Assembly (NCBI GenBank): GCA_001429255.1
Contig: LMJI01000001.1
Span: forward strand, 1,281,256-1,345,255
From: Cellulomonas sp. Root930
GTDB taxonomy: Bacteria > Actinomycetota > Actinomycetes > Actinomycetales > Cellulomonadaceae
Direction of reading: 5' to 3'
DNA: 64,000 nucleotides
The notes under the pieces are model-generated. The model made no database searches. It was not told where the DNA came from and saw only the letters and a program-made list of their open reading frames with translations. The translations under genes were made by a program, and so were the position numbers. Positions 1 through 6,821 of this stretch are shown here, piece after piece. Positions within the stretch are counted from its first letter, which is position 1; each line of letters opens with the position of its first letter.

Positions 1-607
1 CGAGCTCGGCGAGGCTGTGGTGCCCGGCGTCGGCGACCAGCAGGTGCCCGTCCGGGAGCACGATCGCCTTGGCCGGGAACCGGAGCGTGCCCTCCGCCGG
101 CGCCGGGGCCACGTACGGTCCGTCGCCGCGGTGCAGCGTGCCCTTGGACTCGTGCTCGGCGATCAGCTCGCCGACCAGGATCTCGACGTTGCGCTTGTGG
201 CCCTCGCCGGCCATCTGCGCGACGACGTAGCCCTCGGGGTCGATGACGACGAGCGTCGGCCACGCGCGCGCCGTGTACGCCGACCACGTGACCAGCTGCG
301 GGTCGTCCAGCACCGGATGGTGCACCTCGTACCGCTCGACGGCGGCGGCCAGCGCCACCGGATCGGCCTCGTGGACGAACTTCGGGGAGTGCACGCCGAC
401 GATCACGAGCACGTCGCGGTGCTGCTCCTCGAGCTCGCGCAGCTCGTCCAGGACGTGCAGGCAGTTGATGCAGCAGAACGTCCAGAAGTCGAGGATGACG
501 ATCTTGCCGCGCAGGTCGGCCAGCGTCACGTCGCGGCCGCCGGTGTTCAGCCACCCCCGCCCGACCAGCTCGGACGCACGGACCCGGGGCAGTCTGCTCT
601 CACGCAC
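1..607 (-). CDS. Thioredoxin-like / NHL-repeat protein, C-terminal part cut by the window edge
   Basis: The reverse strand reads through the left edge with no stop, so the C-terminus is missing. From a GTG at 607 the protein begins VRESRLPRVRASELVGRG, followed by a thioredoxin-like domain with an FWTFCCINC segment (residues about 38-46) where a redox CxxC is expected. Near the window edge there is an NHL-repeat blade (LLVADAGHHSLAEL). This combination is known in actinobacterial thioredoxin/NHL fusion proteins of uncertain substrate, probably thiol-disulfide or protein-interaction functions. There is no Shine-Dalgarno; a CAGAAT hexamer (ATTCTG at 614-619) lies 6 nt before the GTG, which fits a leaderless mRNA. 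Upstream codons in the same frame offer no other start. The family call is firm; the biological role is not known. Confidence 0.85.
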   Translation of the reverse strand, partial: MRESRLPRVRASELVGRGWLNTGGRDVTLADLRGKIVILDFWTFCCINCLHVLDELRELEEQHRDVLVIVGVHSPKFVHEADPVALAAAVERYEVHHPVLDDPQLVTWSAYTARAWPTLVVIDPEGYVVAQMAGEGHKRNVEILVGELIAEHESKGTLHRGDGPYVAPAPAEGTLRFPAKAIVLPDGHLLVADAGHHSLAEL

Positions 608-696
608 GGGACCATTCTGCGCGATCGAACCGCTCGCGACGTCCGCGATTCCGGTCGTCCGGACGCTCGGTGGTGCGGATGTCGCGGCGGGGCGGA

Positions 697-1839
697 TCAG
701 GTGCGGTCGAGGACGTAGATGCGCGGGTGGTGGCCCTTGGCGAACACGCGGGTGGTGGAGCGGATCCGCCACAGCGCGTCGGCGTCGCGCAGGCAGCGCT
801 CCATGACCTTGACCTCGTGCGTGAGGACCACGAACCGCGCACCGGGAGCGGCGGCGTCATGGGCGGCCTGGAGCATGCCCGCGTGGACCTCCGCATTGGT
901 CGCGTGCGTGCCGTGCACGGTGCCCCACGGCGGGTCGGCGAGGAGCAGGTCCCAGCCGGTACCGACGGCCTCGACCAGCGCGGGTCCCGTGCAGTCGGCG
1001 GTCACCAGACGCGCGTCACCGGCGTGCGCGGCGGCGCCGAGGTTCTCCGTCGACGCGGTGAGGGCGTCCGCGGACAGATCCACCCCGACGGCCTCGGCGG
1101 CCTGGCCGGCCATGAGGCGCTCGATCAGCAGCGTGCCGGAGCCGCACATGAGGTTGAGCACGCGGTCGGACGGCAGCACCTCACCGAGCCGCACCATCGC
1201 GGCGGCGATCGTCGCGTTGACCGCACCGGGGTAGTCCGTCACGCGCCAGCGGCGGGCGGACAGCGGCCGCGCGCCGAGGCGGACGAGCACGTCCCAGCCG
1301 GGGTCGCCGGACGGTCCGGGGCGCACGCCGCGGCGGACGCGGACGACCAGCTCGCCCTCCTTCTCGTCGTAGCGCAGGCCGGTGGCCTCGGCGAGCAGCT
1401 CGGCCAGCCGCGCGAACACCGCGGAGTCGCTGCCCGCGGCCTCGAACCGGAACGTGGACGAGCTGCCGGTCCGCAGCGACGTGTACATGGCGTCGACGAT
1501 CCGGGACAGGTGGTCGCCGCTGGTGAGCGACTTGGGGCGCGGGACGTCGAACCGCAGGACGAGGAACGCGGCGACCGCGGTGCGCAGGCCGAGCACGTCG
1601 GCGGGCGGACCCCACGTCGCGACGTCGAGGGCGTCCTCGCGGCCGGGCACGGGCGTCGGGGCGCCGTCGAGCATGAGGACCTCGGCGGCCTCGTCGGCCA
1701 CCACGTCCTCGAGCCCGGGCAGGAACGTCAGCTCGAGCGCCGTGGAGCGGCGGGCTGTCGGGCGGGACCGGGGTCGTCGTTCGGAAGGATGGCTGCCGTG
1801 GTGGGCGGGGGGTGGTCCGCCGCGTGCGCGCTTGGCCAC
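697..1839 (-). CDS. THUMP-type class I SAM-dependent RNA methyltransferase
   Basis: The predicted 380-residue protein has an N-terminal THUMP-like half and a C-terminal Rossmann methyltransferase. The SAM-binding motif LNLMCGSGTLLIE lies near residue 230 and the catalytic motif LLADPPWG near residue 300; the latter (DPPY/NPPW type) is typical of N2-guanine or N6-adenine methylation in tRNA or rRNA. It probably modifies a tRNA or rRNA guanine in the cytosol (TrmN/Rlm group); the target base cannot be read from the sequence. The GTG at 1839 starts 5 nt after the stop of the TetR-family gene, so the two are probably co-transcribed. A start upstream of 1839 would run into the tetR-like gene, and the conserved part only begins near residue 38 (TALELTFLPGLEDVV), so the exact start is uncertain. 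Confidence 0.85.
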   Translation of the reverse strand: MAKRARGGPPPAHHGSHPSERRPRSRPTARRSTALELTFLPGLEDVVADEAAEVLMLDGAPTPVPGREDALDVATWGPPADVLGLRTAVAAFLVLRFDVPRPKSLTSGDHLSRIVDAMYTSLRTGSSSTFRFEAAGSDSAVFARLAELLAEATGLRYDEKEGELVVRVRRGVRPGPSGDPGWDVLVRLGARPLSARRWRVTDYPGAVNATIAAAMVRLGEVLPSDRVLNLMCGSGTLLIERLMAGQAAEAVGVDLSADALTASTENLGAAAHAGDARLVTADCTGPALVEAVGTGWDLLLADPPWGTVHGTHATNAEVHAGMLQAAHDAAAPGARFVVLTHEVKVMERCLRDADALWRIRSTTRVFAKGHHPRIYVLDRT

Positions 1840-1843
1840 CAGG

Positions 1844-2461
1844 TCAGGCCGGCACGGGGACAGGTGCAGCGGCGTCCGCTCCGACAGCCCGGAGCACGAA
1901 CGCCTCGGTCTGCTCGATCGCACGCTCGCGCTCGGGGCCCTCGGAGGGCACGCCGCGCCCGGACAGGCAGGCGTTGACCAGGGGGACGGTGACGTCCAGG
2001 TCCTGCGGAGGGAACGCGCCCGACTCGATGCCGGCCGCGAGGATGCGGCGCAGGATCTGCTCGACCACCATCACGTGCTCGCGGACGCGCTGCTGGGTCC
2101 CTCGGGACAGGACCGACCGCAGCTCCGGGCCGGGGGCCAGGTGGTAGACGCGGGTGAGCGCGGCCTGCTGGCGGACGTACGTCTGGAGCTGCTCGGTCGG
2201 GTCCTCGATGTCGTCGAGCGCGCGCTGCAGCGTGGCCGCGTACTGCTCGGTCTCGTGCGTGATGAACCCGAGCAGGAGGGACTCCTTGTCGGGGAAGTGG
2301 TTGTAGACCGCCGTGCGGCCGACGCCGGCGGCGGACGCGATCTCGGCGAGCGTGATGGCGTCGAAACCCTGCTCGGCCATCAGCGTGGAGAGCGCCGCGA
2401 AGAGCTTCTGGCGCGTCTGCTCCCGGTGCTCGTGCAGGGAACCGCCGATGATCTTGGGCAT
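1844..2461 (-). CDS. TetR/AcrR-family transcriptional regulator
   Basis: This 205-residue protein has an N-terminal TetR helix-turn-helix (residues about 17-63, with LAEIASAAGVGRTAVYNHFP) and a variable all-helical ligand-binding domain. TetR proteins are usually dimeric repressors released by small molecules. The ATG at 2461 has no clear Shine-Dalgarno. A palindrome GTGACA-N13-TGTCAC starts 2 nt upstream and covers a possible -10 (GATGAT on the minus strand), so autoregulation is likely. The gene is followed after 5 nt by the RNA methyltransferase, an unusual partner. Ligand and regulon cannot be inferred. Confidence 0.9.
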   Translation of the reverse strand: MPKIIGGSLHEHREQTRQKLFAALSTLMAEQGFDAITLAEIASAAGVGRTAVYNHFPDKESLLLGFITHETEQYAATLQRALDDIEDPTEQLQTYVRQQAALTRVYHLAPGPELRSVLSRGTQQRVREHVMVVEQILRRILAAGIESGAFPPQDLDVTVPLVNACLSGRGVPSEGPERERAIEQTEAFVLRAVGADAAAPVPVPA

Positions 2462-2462
2462 C

Positions 2463-2487
2463 GTGACATCATCGCACGTTCTGTCAC
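2463..2487. promoter_or_regulatory. Candidate operator upstream of the TetR gene
   Basis: Perfect 6-bp inverted repeat GTGACA / TGTCAC (2463-2468 and 2482-2487) with a 13-nt spacer. It sits directly before the tetR-like start codon and overlaps the likely leaderless -10 (ATCATC at 2468-2473 on the plus strand). Position and symmetry fit a TetR autoregulatory site; there is no experimental support. Confidence 0.5.
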
Positions 2488-2714
2488 CAAATGGCGTGCC
2501 CCGTCGAACACCCTCACCTATGCCGGCACTGGGTGGCCGGCCCGACGCGGCGGTCGACGAACCGATACAGGGCCGTGTTGCCCGTGATCATGCGGGCGAA
2601 CTGTCGGAAATGTGCACAGATCGGCGGTTCGTGTTCCTACACTCGGAGTGCGCGGGGGCCGGTCGGTCTCCGCGCATGCATGCGTTCTCGACGGCGCAGT
2701 CGGGAGGAGACGGG

Positions 2715-3968
2715 ATGACGGAGATCGCGGACGCCGCGCGTGTGCGTGCTGCCCACGAGCGCTTCGTCACCACGGGCCAGCTCTCGAGCCGCGTGGTCCG
2801 CTCCGTCGTCGCCGACTCCTGGCGGCGGAGCCGGCGCAGCGGCGTCGACCCGGAGGTGCAGAACGCACCGGTCGACATGGGCGGCACGGACCTGGTCGGC
2901 TACCGGAGCTCGCTGGCGCTCGCGGCGGCGATGCCGGTCGTCCGCGAGCTGCTGGTCCGGCCCGGTGCGGCCGCGGGCTGGATGACCGCCCTGACGGACG
3001 ACGTCGGCCGGATGCTGTGGGTCGAGGGCGAGTCCTCGCTGCGCAGCCGCGTCGAGACCGTCGGGTTCGTCGAGGGCGGTGTCTGGCGTGAGGAGTGCGC
3101 CGGCACCAACGCGCTCGGGACCGCCCTGGCCACCGATCAGCCCGTGCAGGTGGTCGGGACCGAGCACTACGCGCGCACCGTGCATCCCTGGAACTGCGCG
3201 GCGGTCCCGGTGCACAGCCCGCAGGGCCGGGTGCTCGGGGTGCTCGACGTCACCGGCGGAGACGTCGTGGCCTCGCCCCTCGTGATGTCCCTGGTCCGTG
3301 CCACCGTCGCGGCGATCGAGGCCGAGCTGGCCCGGGTCGCCCCCGGGCACGCCGGGCCGTCGTCGTCGGTGCTGCTGCGCACCCCGGGCCCGGTGGCACG
3401 GCTGCGGGTGCTGGGCACGCCGATGCTGCATCTCGGCACCGCGGATGCCCGGCTGAGCCTGCGGCACGCGGAGATCCTGCTGCTCCTGGCCAGGCATCCC
3501 GCCGGGCTCAGCGGCGACGAGCTCGCGGTGCTGCTCAGCCAGAACGAGCTGTCGGACGTCACCGTCCGCGCCGAGGTGTCCCGCCTCCGACGCCTCGTCG
3601 GCCCCCTGCTCAGCGAGTCCCGCCCGTACCGGCTGACGTCCACCGTGCGCACCGACGCGGACATGGTCCATGCCCTCCTCGGCTCGGGCGACACGGACGC
3701 GGCCCTGACCGCCTACCCGGGCCCGGTGCTGGCGAGGTCGTTCGCGCCGGGCGTCGTGCGCATCCGTGAAGAGCTCACGGCGGACCTCCGGGCCGCCGTC
3801 CTGGCCAGCCCGCAGCCCGCGGTGGTCAGCCGCTGGCTCGCGTGCGACGACGGCGCCGACGACTGGCAGGCCTGGGAGCGGCTCGCGTGGCTCGCGCCCA
3901 AGGGCTCCCCGGTGCACGTCCGCGCGGTCGGTCGGCTCGACCTGCTCGGCCGCCGCCTCGGCACCTAG
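2715..3968 (+). CDS. AcoR-like GAF-domain transcriptional regulator
   Basis: This 417-residue protein opens with the pattern of AcoR-type regulators (SSRVVRSVVADSWRRSRRSGV, a motif preceding a GAF domain). A GAF domain follows at about residues 85-205 (EECAGTNALGTALATDQPVQV, HPWNCAAVPVHSP, GVLDVTGG). The sigma-54 AAA domain of true AcoR is absent, as is usual in actinobacteria; the C-terminus is instead winged-helix-like, with RHAEILLLLARHPAGLSGDEL and TVRAEVSRLRRLV. Relatives commonly sit beside aldehyde or alcohol dehydrogenase genes and sense small metabolites. Here no dehydrogenase follows; the next item is a promoter and a 43-codon ORF. The ATG at 2715 has a GGAGGA Shine-Dalgarno at 2703-2708. 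The reading frame is open further upstream, but without a ribosome site. Confidence 0.85.
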   Translation: MTEIADAARVRAAHERFVTTGQLSSRVVRSVVADSWRRSRRSGVDPEVQNAPVDMGGTDLVGYRSSLALAAAMPVVRELLVRPGAAAGWMTALTDDVGRMLWVEGESSLRSRVETVGFVEGGVWREECAGTNALGTALATDQPVQVVGTEHYARTVHPWNCAAVPVHSPQGRVLGVLDVTGGDVVASPLVMSLVRATVAAIEAELARVAPGHAGPSSSVLLRTPGPVARLRVLGTPMLHLGTADARLSLRHAEILLLLARHPAGLSGDELAVLLSQNELSDVTVRAEVSRLRRLVGPLLSESRPYRLTSTVRTDADMVHALLGSGDTDAALTAYPGPVLARSFAPGVVRIREELTADLRAAVLASPQPAVVSRWLACDDGADDWQAWERLAWLAPKGSPVHVRAVGRLDLLGRRLGT

Positions 3969-3976
3969 CACCAGCC

Positions 3977-4010
3977 TGCAACCCTTCTGCAACGTGGTGC
4001 GCCCTAGCGT
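3977..4010 (+). promoter_or_regulatory. Probable activator-dependent promoter: two TGCAAC repeats and a TAGCGT -10
   Basis: TGCAAC occurs at 3977-3982 and 3988-3993, 11 bp apart (one helical turn), followed by a -10-like TAGCGT at 4005-4010. No -35 hexamer is present at the right distance; the repeats occupy that place, as expected where an activator substitutes for -35 contacts. The site begins 8 nt after the stop of the AcoR-like gene, so that regulator is the natural candidate. A GC-rich hairpin with GCACGT/ACGTGC arms (4023-4028 and 4045-4050) lies in the presumed 5' leader. Confidence 0.45.
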
Positions 4011-4117
4011 CTGCACCAGTGAGCACGTACCCCCGGGGGGGCGGACGTGCGCGCTGCGGCTGGGCGAGGATCGGAGGGGAGCTTCGCCCGGCCGCGACGT
4101 GCGAGGGGGAGATCTGC

Positions 4118-4249
4118 ATGGCTGCAGGAACGGACAGTCCCGGGTCTCGGGACGACCAGTGGATCGCCGGCGAGATCGTCGCGCCGGACGCCGCCCGGTT
4201 CGACGGAGGGCAACCGCCCTTCCCCTACGTCGAGACCGTCGTCCGCTGA
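4118..4249 (+). CDS. Small 43-residue ORF behind the AcoR-like gene, function unknown
   Basis: The ATG at 4118 is preceded by a strong purine-rich Shine-Dalgarno (GAGGGGGAG, 4102-4110). The predicted peptide has an acidic, polar N-terminal part (MAAGTDSPGSRDDQWIAGEI) and a short C-terminal end rich in Pro and aromatic residues (PPFPYVETVVR). It has no signal peptide, membrane segment or Cys. In relatives of this locus the place is often taken by an aldehyde dehydrogenase; this ORF does not resemble one. The same frame is open back to a GTG at 4019, which lies 8 nt after the TAGCGT -10 and would give 76 residues, but that extension has the composition of non-coding leader. It could be a small structural or cofactor peptide, a RiPP-like precursor, or a remnant. 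Confidence 0.45.
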   Translation: MAAGTDSPGSRDDQWIAGEIVAPDAARFDGGQPPFPYVETVVR

Positions 4250-4312
4250 CCTGGCCGGGCTTCGACGGTCCGTGGCAGCAGTGCGCCGGTCGCGTCGTCT
4301 AGCCTGCCCTGC

Positions 4313-4843
4313 ATGGCGAACGACGAAGAGATCCAGCCCGACACCAAGGACTGGACGTGGGTCCTGTCGCAGCGCTGCCCCGAGTGCGGGTTCACCGCCA
4401 CGGACGTCGCCGGTCCGGCGATCGGCGCCACGGTGCGGGACCTGACGCCGCGGTGGGTGTCCGCGCTGCACCGCCCGGACGCGCGGGACCGGCCGGCGCC
4501 GACCACGTGGTCGACCCTGGAGTACGGCGCGCACGTGCGGGACGTGTTCCGGATCTTCGACGGGCGCCTCGGGCTCCTGCTCACCCAGGACGACCCCCTG
4601 TTCGAGAACTGGGACCAGGACGCCACCGCGATCGCCGAGCGGTACGACCTGCAGGACCCGGTCGTGGTGGCCGACGAGCTGGCCGACGCCGCCGACGTCA
4701 TCGCCGACCGGTTCGACTCGGTGGCTGACCAGCAGTGGGACCGCGCGGGGCGCCGCTCGAACGGCTCGGAGTTCACGGTGCGGACGCTCGGGCAGTACTT
4801 CCTGCACGACGTGGTCCACCATCTGCACGACGTCCGCGGCTGA
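4313..4843 (+). CDS. DinB-family protein with N-terminal CPECGF motif
   Basis: This 176-residue protein of the DinB/YfiT four-helix-bundle superfamily has candidate metal ligands in YGAHVRDVFR and FLHDVVHHLHDVRG, which supply the expected three histidines. Actinobacterial members include mycothiol-dependent transferases or hydrolases, so a thiol-transfer or detoxification role is plausible but not proven. The N-terminal SQRCPECGFTATDVAG segment adds a CxxC pair often seen in this subgroup. The ATG at 4313 has no Shine-Dalgarno; a TAGCCT hexamer (4300-4305) lies 7 nt before it, consistent with leaderless translation. Confidence 0.8.
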   Translation: MANDEEIQPDTKDWTWVLSQRCPECGFTATDVAGPAIGATVRDLTPRWVSALHRPDARDRPAPTTWSTLEYGAHVRDVFRIFDGRLGLLLTQDDPLFENWDQDATAIAERYDLQDPVVVADELADAADVIADRFDSVADQQWDRAGRRSNGSEFTVRTLGQYFLHDVVHHLHDVRG

Positions 4844-4844
4844 G

Positions 4845-4898
4845 TTGTCCACAACTTTCGTCCACACCCGTGTGCAACAACGTTTAAGTTGTGGATAA
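4845..4898. promoter_or_regulatory. Pair of inverted DnaA-box-like sites
   Basis: TTGTCCACA at 4845-4853 (plus) matches the actinobacterial DnaA box. TGTGGATAA at 4890-4898 is the complement of the consensus TTATCCACA. The two 9-mers face each other across 36 bp in the only intergenic gap nearby. Neither dnaA nor dnaN is in the window, so this is not recognisably oriC; a DnaA-titration or regulatory site is the alternative. Confidence 0.4.
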
Positions 4899-4980
4899 CC
4901 CCGTGACCAGCGTCGACTCGCCGAGAAGGCGCGCCGCGACGTAACACGCCCGCATCACAACCTGTGTACCGTCCGGCCGC

Positions 4981-5910
4981 ATGAGCCTGCCGCAGGTCGT
5001 CCTCCCGGGGGAGCTCGACGGCCGCCACGTCCTCGTCGTGCCGCGGGGCACCGACGTCGTCGCCATGGCCACGGCGTGGTTCCCCGAGACCGCGTGGACG
5101 CGGGAGCCGGTGACCGCCGCGCAGGCGACGGCGAGCGCGCGGCCCATGACCGGCGCTCGGTTCCGCGGCATCGTCGCGGACGTGGCAGAACCGAGTCCGG
5201 GTGTGCTCCGCCTGGACGGGGCAGCCTCGCTCGAAGGCCCGATCCCGGCCGGGCCCACGGTCGCGCACGCGGCCGGGCTGTCCCCGCAGGACGTCGACCT
5301 GTACGCCCTTGTGCCCGCCGACCCGCGCGCCTCGCTGGACGTGGTCTACGGCTGGATGTCCGCCGCCGCCCGCCGCGCCGCCGGCAGCATCGTCCCCGCG
5401 GAGCGGACCCAGGTCGTCGTCCCCGACCCCGGCTCGGCGATCGACCTGACCCTCTGGTCGCCCATCCCGCTGTCCGCCCAGGACGCGCTGCCCCTCGTGC
5501 GGCCGGCGATGACCGGCGCCCGGGTGGGCCCGACCGACGTCCCGCACCCGCAGCAGGCCGAGGGGAGCTCCGGCCCGCCCACGTTCTCCGTGACCGCGAC
5601 CTTCGAGTACGACGGCGCGATCACCGTGAGGACGGGCCGGTCCAGCGAGGTCCCCGTGGCGCTGTCGCGGCTCGACTGGCGGGAGTTCGGGCCCTGGTCG
5701 TACCACGTGAGCTGGCAGCCGCCGGAGCCGGCGGAGCTGCGCACCGAGCACCCCTCGCAGCTCCACCTGATCGCGCGCTCGCGGGTGGAGCCGTCGATCG
5801 CCCGCGTCGCTGCCGCGCTGTGGCGGGCGGTGGGCGGGACCGTCGTGGACAGCGGCGGGTTCGTCGTGACGCCCGACGAGCTGCGTGACCGGGCGACGGC
5901 CCGACGCTAG
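4981..5910 (+). CDS. Uncharacterised actinobacterial protein, paralogue of the gene at 24295-25434
   Basis: I do not recognise a named family. The 309-residue protein has no signal peptide or membrane segment. Two blocks are shared with the protein at 24295-25434. The first is around residues 120-170 (WMSAAARRAAGSIVPAE, then DPGSAIDLTLWSPIPLS). The second is the C-terminal block (YHVSWQPPEPAELRTEHPS, ARSRVEPSIARVAAALWRAVGG, DSGGFVVTPDEL). The repeated 'SAIDLT' and 'xxVxWxPPxxxEL' patterns mark them as divergent copies of one family. There is no Shine-Dalgarno; TACCGT (4967-4972) lies 8 nt before the ATG. Its stop shares the palindrome CTAG (5907-5910) with the stop of the convergent transglutaminase gene. 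Confidence 0.7.
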   Translation: MSLPQVVLPGELDGRHVLVVPRGTDVVAMATAWFPETAWTREPVTAAQATASARPMTGARFRGIVADVAEPSPGVLRLDGAASLEGPIPAGPTVAHAAGLSPQDVDLYALVPADPRASLDVVYGWMSAAARRAAGSIVPAERTQVVVPDPGSAIDLTLWSPIPLSAQDALPLVRPAMTGARVGPTDVPHPQQAEGSSGPPTFSVTATFEYDGAITVRTGRSSEVPVALSRLDWREFGPWSYHVSWQPPEPAELRTEHPSQLHLIARSRVEPSIARVAAALWRAVGGTVVDSGGFVVTPDELRDRATARR

Positions 5911-6821
5911 GCGAACGGCTCGCTGCCGGACGGGACGAGGTCGACGGAGACAGTCAGGCGCGAACCCGAGCCCTCGGTGAAGATGACCCCGCGCAGCGGC
6001 GGCACGTCGTCGTAGTCACGACCCCAGCCGAGCAGCACGTAGCGGTCGTCCACCAGCTGGTCGTTGGTGGGGTCGACCTCCACCCAGCCGGCACCGGGCA
6101 CCCACGCGGACACCCAGGCGTGCGAGGCGTCGGCCCCGCGCAGCTTCTCCCGGCCCGCCGGCGGCCGGGTCTCGATGTAGCCGCTGGAGTACCGCGCGGG
6201 CAGCCCGTGCAGGCGCAGCGCCGCGATCATCAGGTGCGCGAAGTCCTGGCAGACCCCGGCCTTCTGCGCGAGCAGCTGGGCCTGCGTGGTGTGCACGGTG
6301 GTGGAGCCCGACCGGTACGCGATCTCGGTGCGGATCCGGTGCGCCAGCTCGACGAGCACCTCGATGACCGGTCGGTCGGTCTCGAACGTCGGGGCGGCCC
6401 AGTCCCTGACCTCGTCGGCGAACGCCACGTGCGGGGACGGCAGCAGGGCCTCCCGCAGGTCCACGATGCCCGGGTCCAGCCGGCCCACCTCGCCCGCCGC
6501 CACGCGACGCGCGACCTCGTGCCAGCCGACGGTCGGCAGCGCCGCGGGATCGGGGGCGTGCCGCGTCACCTCGATGGTCGAGCGCGCCGTGACCACGAGC
6601 CGGGTGTGGGGCGTCGTGACCCCGAAGTAGGTGGTCCGGTTGCCCCAGTAGTCCACGTGCGCGGCGGTGTCGGCGGGGGGCGGCTCGATCTCCACGGTCG
6701 TCGACAGGCACGACTGCCCGGGCACGTCGCGCGGCGTCATCGTCGTGCGGCCGTAGGAGTCCGTCACCACGTTGGCGTACGTGTACGTGGTGCGGTGCAC
6801 CAGGTCGTAGGTGCGGGTCAC
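5907..6821 (-). CDS. Transglutaminase-like (cysteine protease fold) protein
   Basis: This 304-residue protein starts with the usual beta-strand lead (YDLVHRTTYTYANVV) of bacterial transglutaminase-like N-terminal regions. It continues into a papain-like core with catalytic Cys191 in KAGVCQDFAHLMIAAL, His in ASHAWVSAW (about residue 231) and Asp in VDPTND (about 246). No signal peptide is seen, so it acts in the cytosol, probably hydrolysing or forming amide bonds. Its GTG (6821) overlaps the stop of the ATP-grasp/alpha-E gene by 4 bp, so the two are translationally coupled. This trio of domains (ATP-grasp, alpha-E, transglutaminase) is a recurrent bacterial set predicted to make or trim a peptide; the product is unknown. 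Confidence 0.9.
   Translation of the reverse strand: MTRTYDLVHRTTYTYANVVTDSYGRTTMTPRDVPGQSCLSTTVEIEPPPADTAAHVDYWGNRTTYFGVTTPHTRLVVTARSTIEVTRHAPDPAALPTVGWHEVARRVAAGEVGRLDPGIVDLREALLPSPHVAFADEVRDWAAPTFETDRPVIEVLVELAHRIRTEIAYRSGSTTVHTTQAQLLAQKAGVCQDFAHLMIAALRLHGLPARYSSGYIETRPPAGREKLRGADASHAWVSAWVPGAGWVEVDPTNDQLVDDRYVLLGWGRDYDDVPPLRGVIFTEGSGSRLTVSVDLVPSGSEPFA

Noticed and set aside
4019..4117. Extended 76-residue form of the small ORF from GTG 4019
   Set aside because: The first 33 codons overlap a leader hairpin and look non-coding, while ATG 4118 has a strong ribosome site; kept only as an alternative.
4845..4898. oriC
   Set aside because: Two DnaA-like boxes only, no AT-rich unwinding region and no dnaA, dnaN, recF or gyrB nearby.
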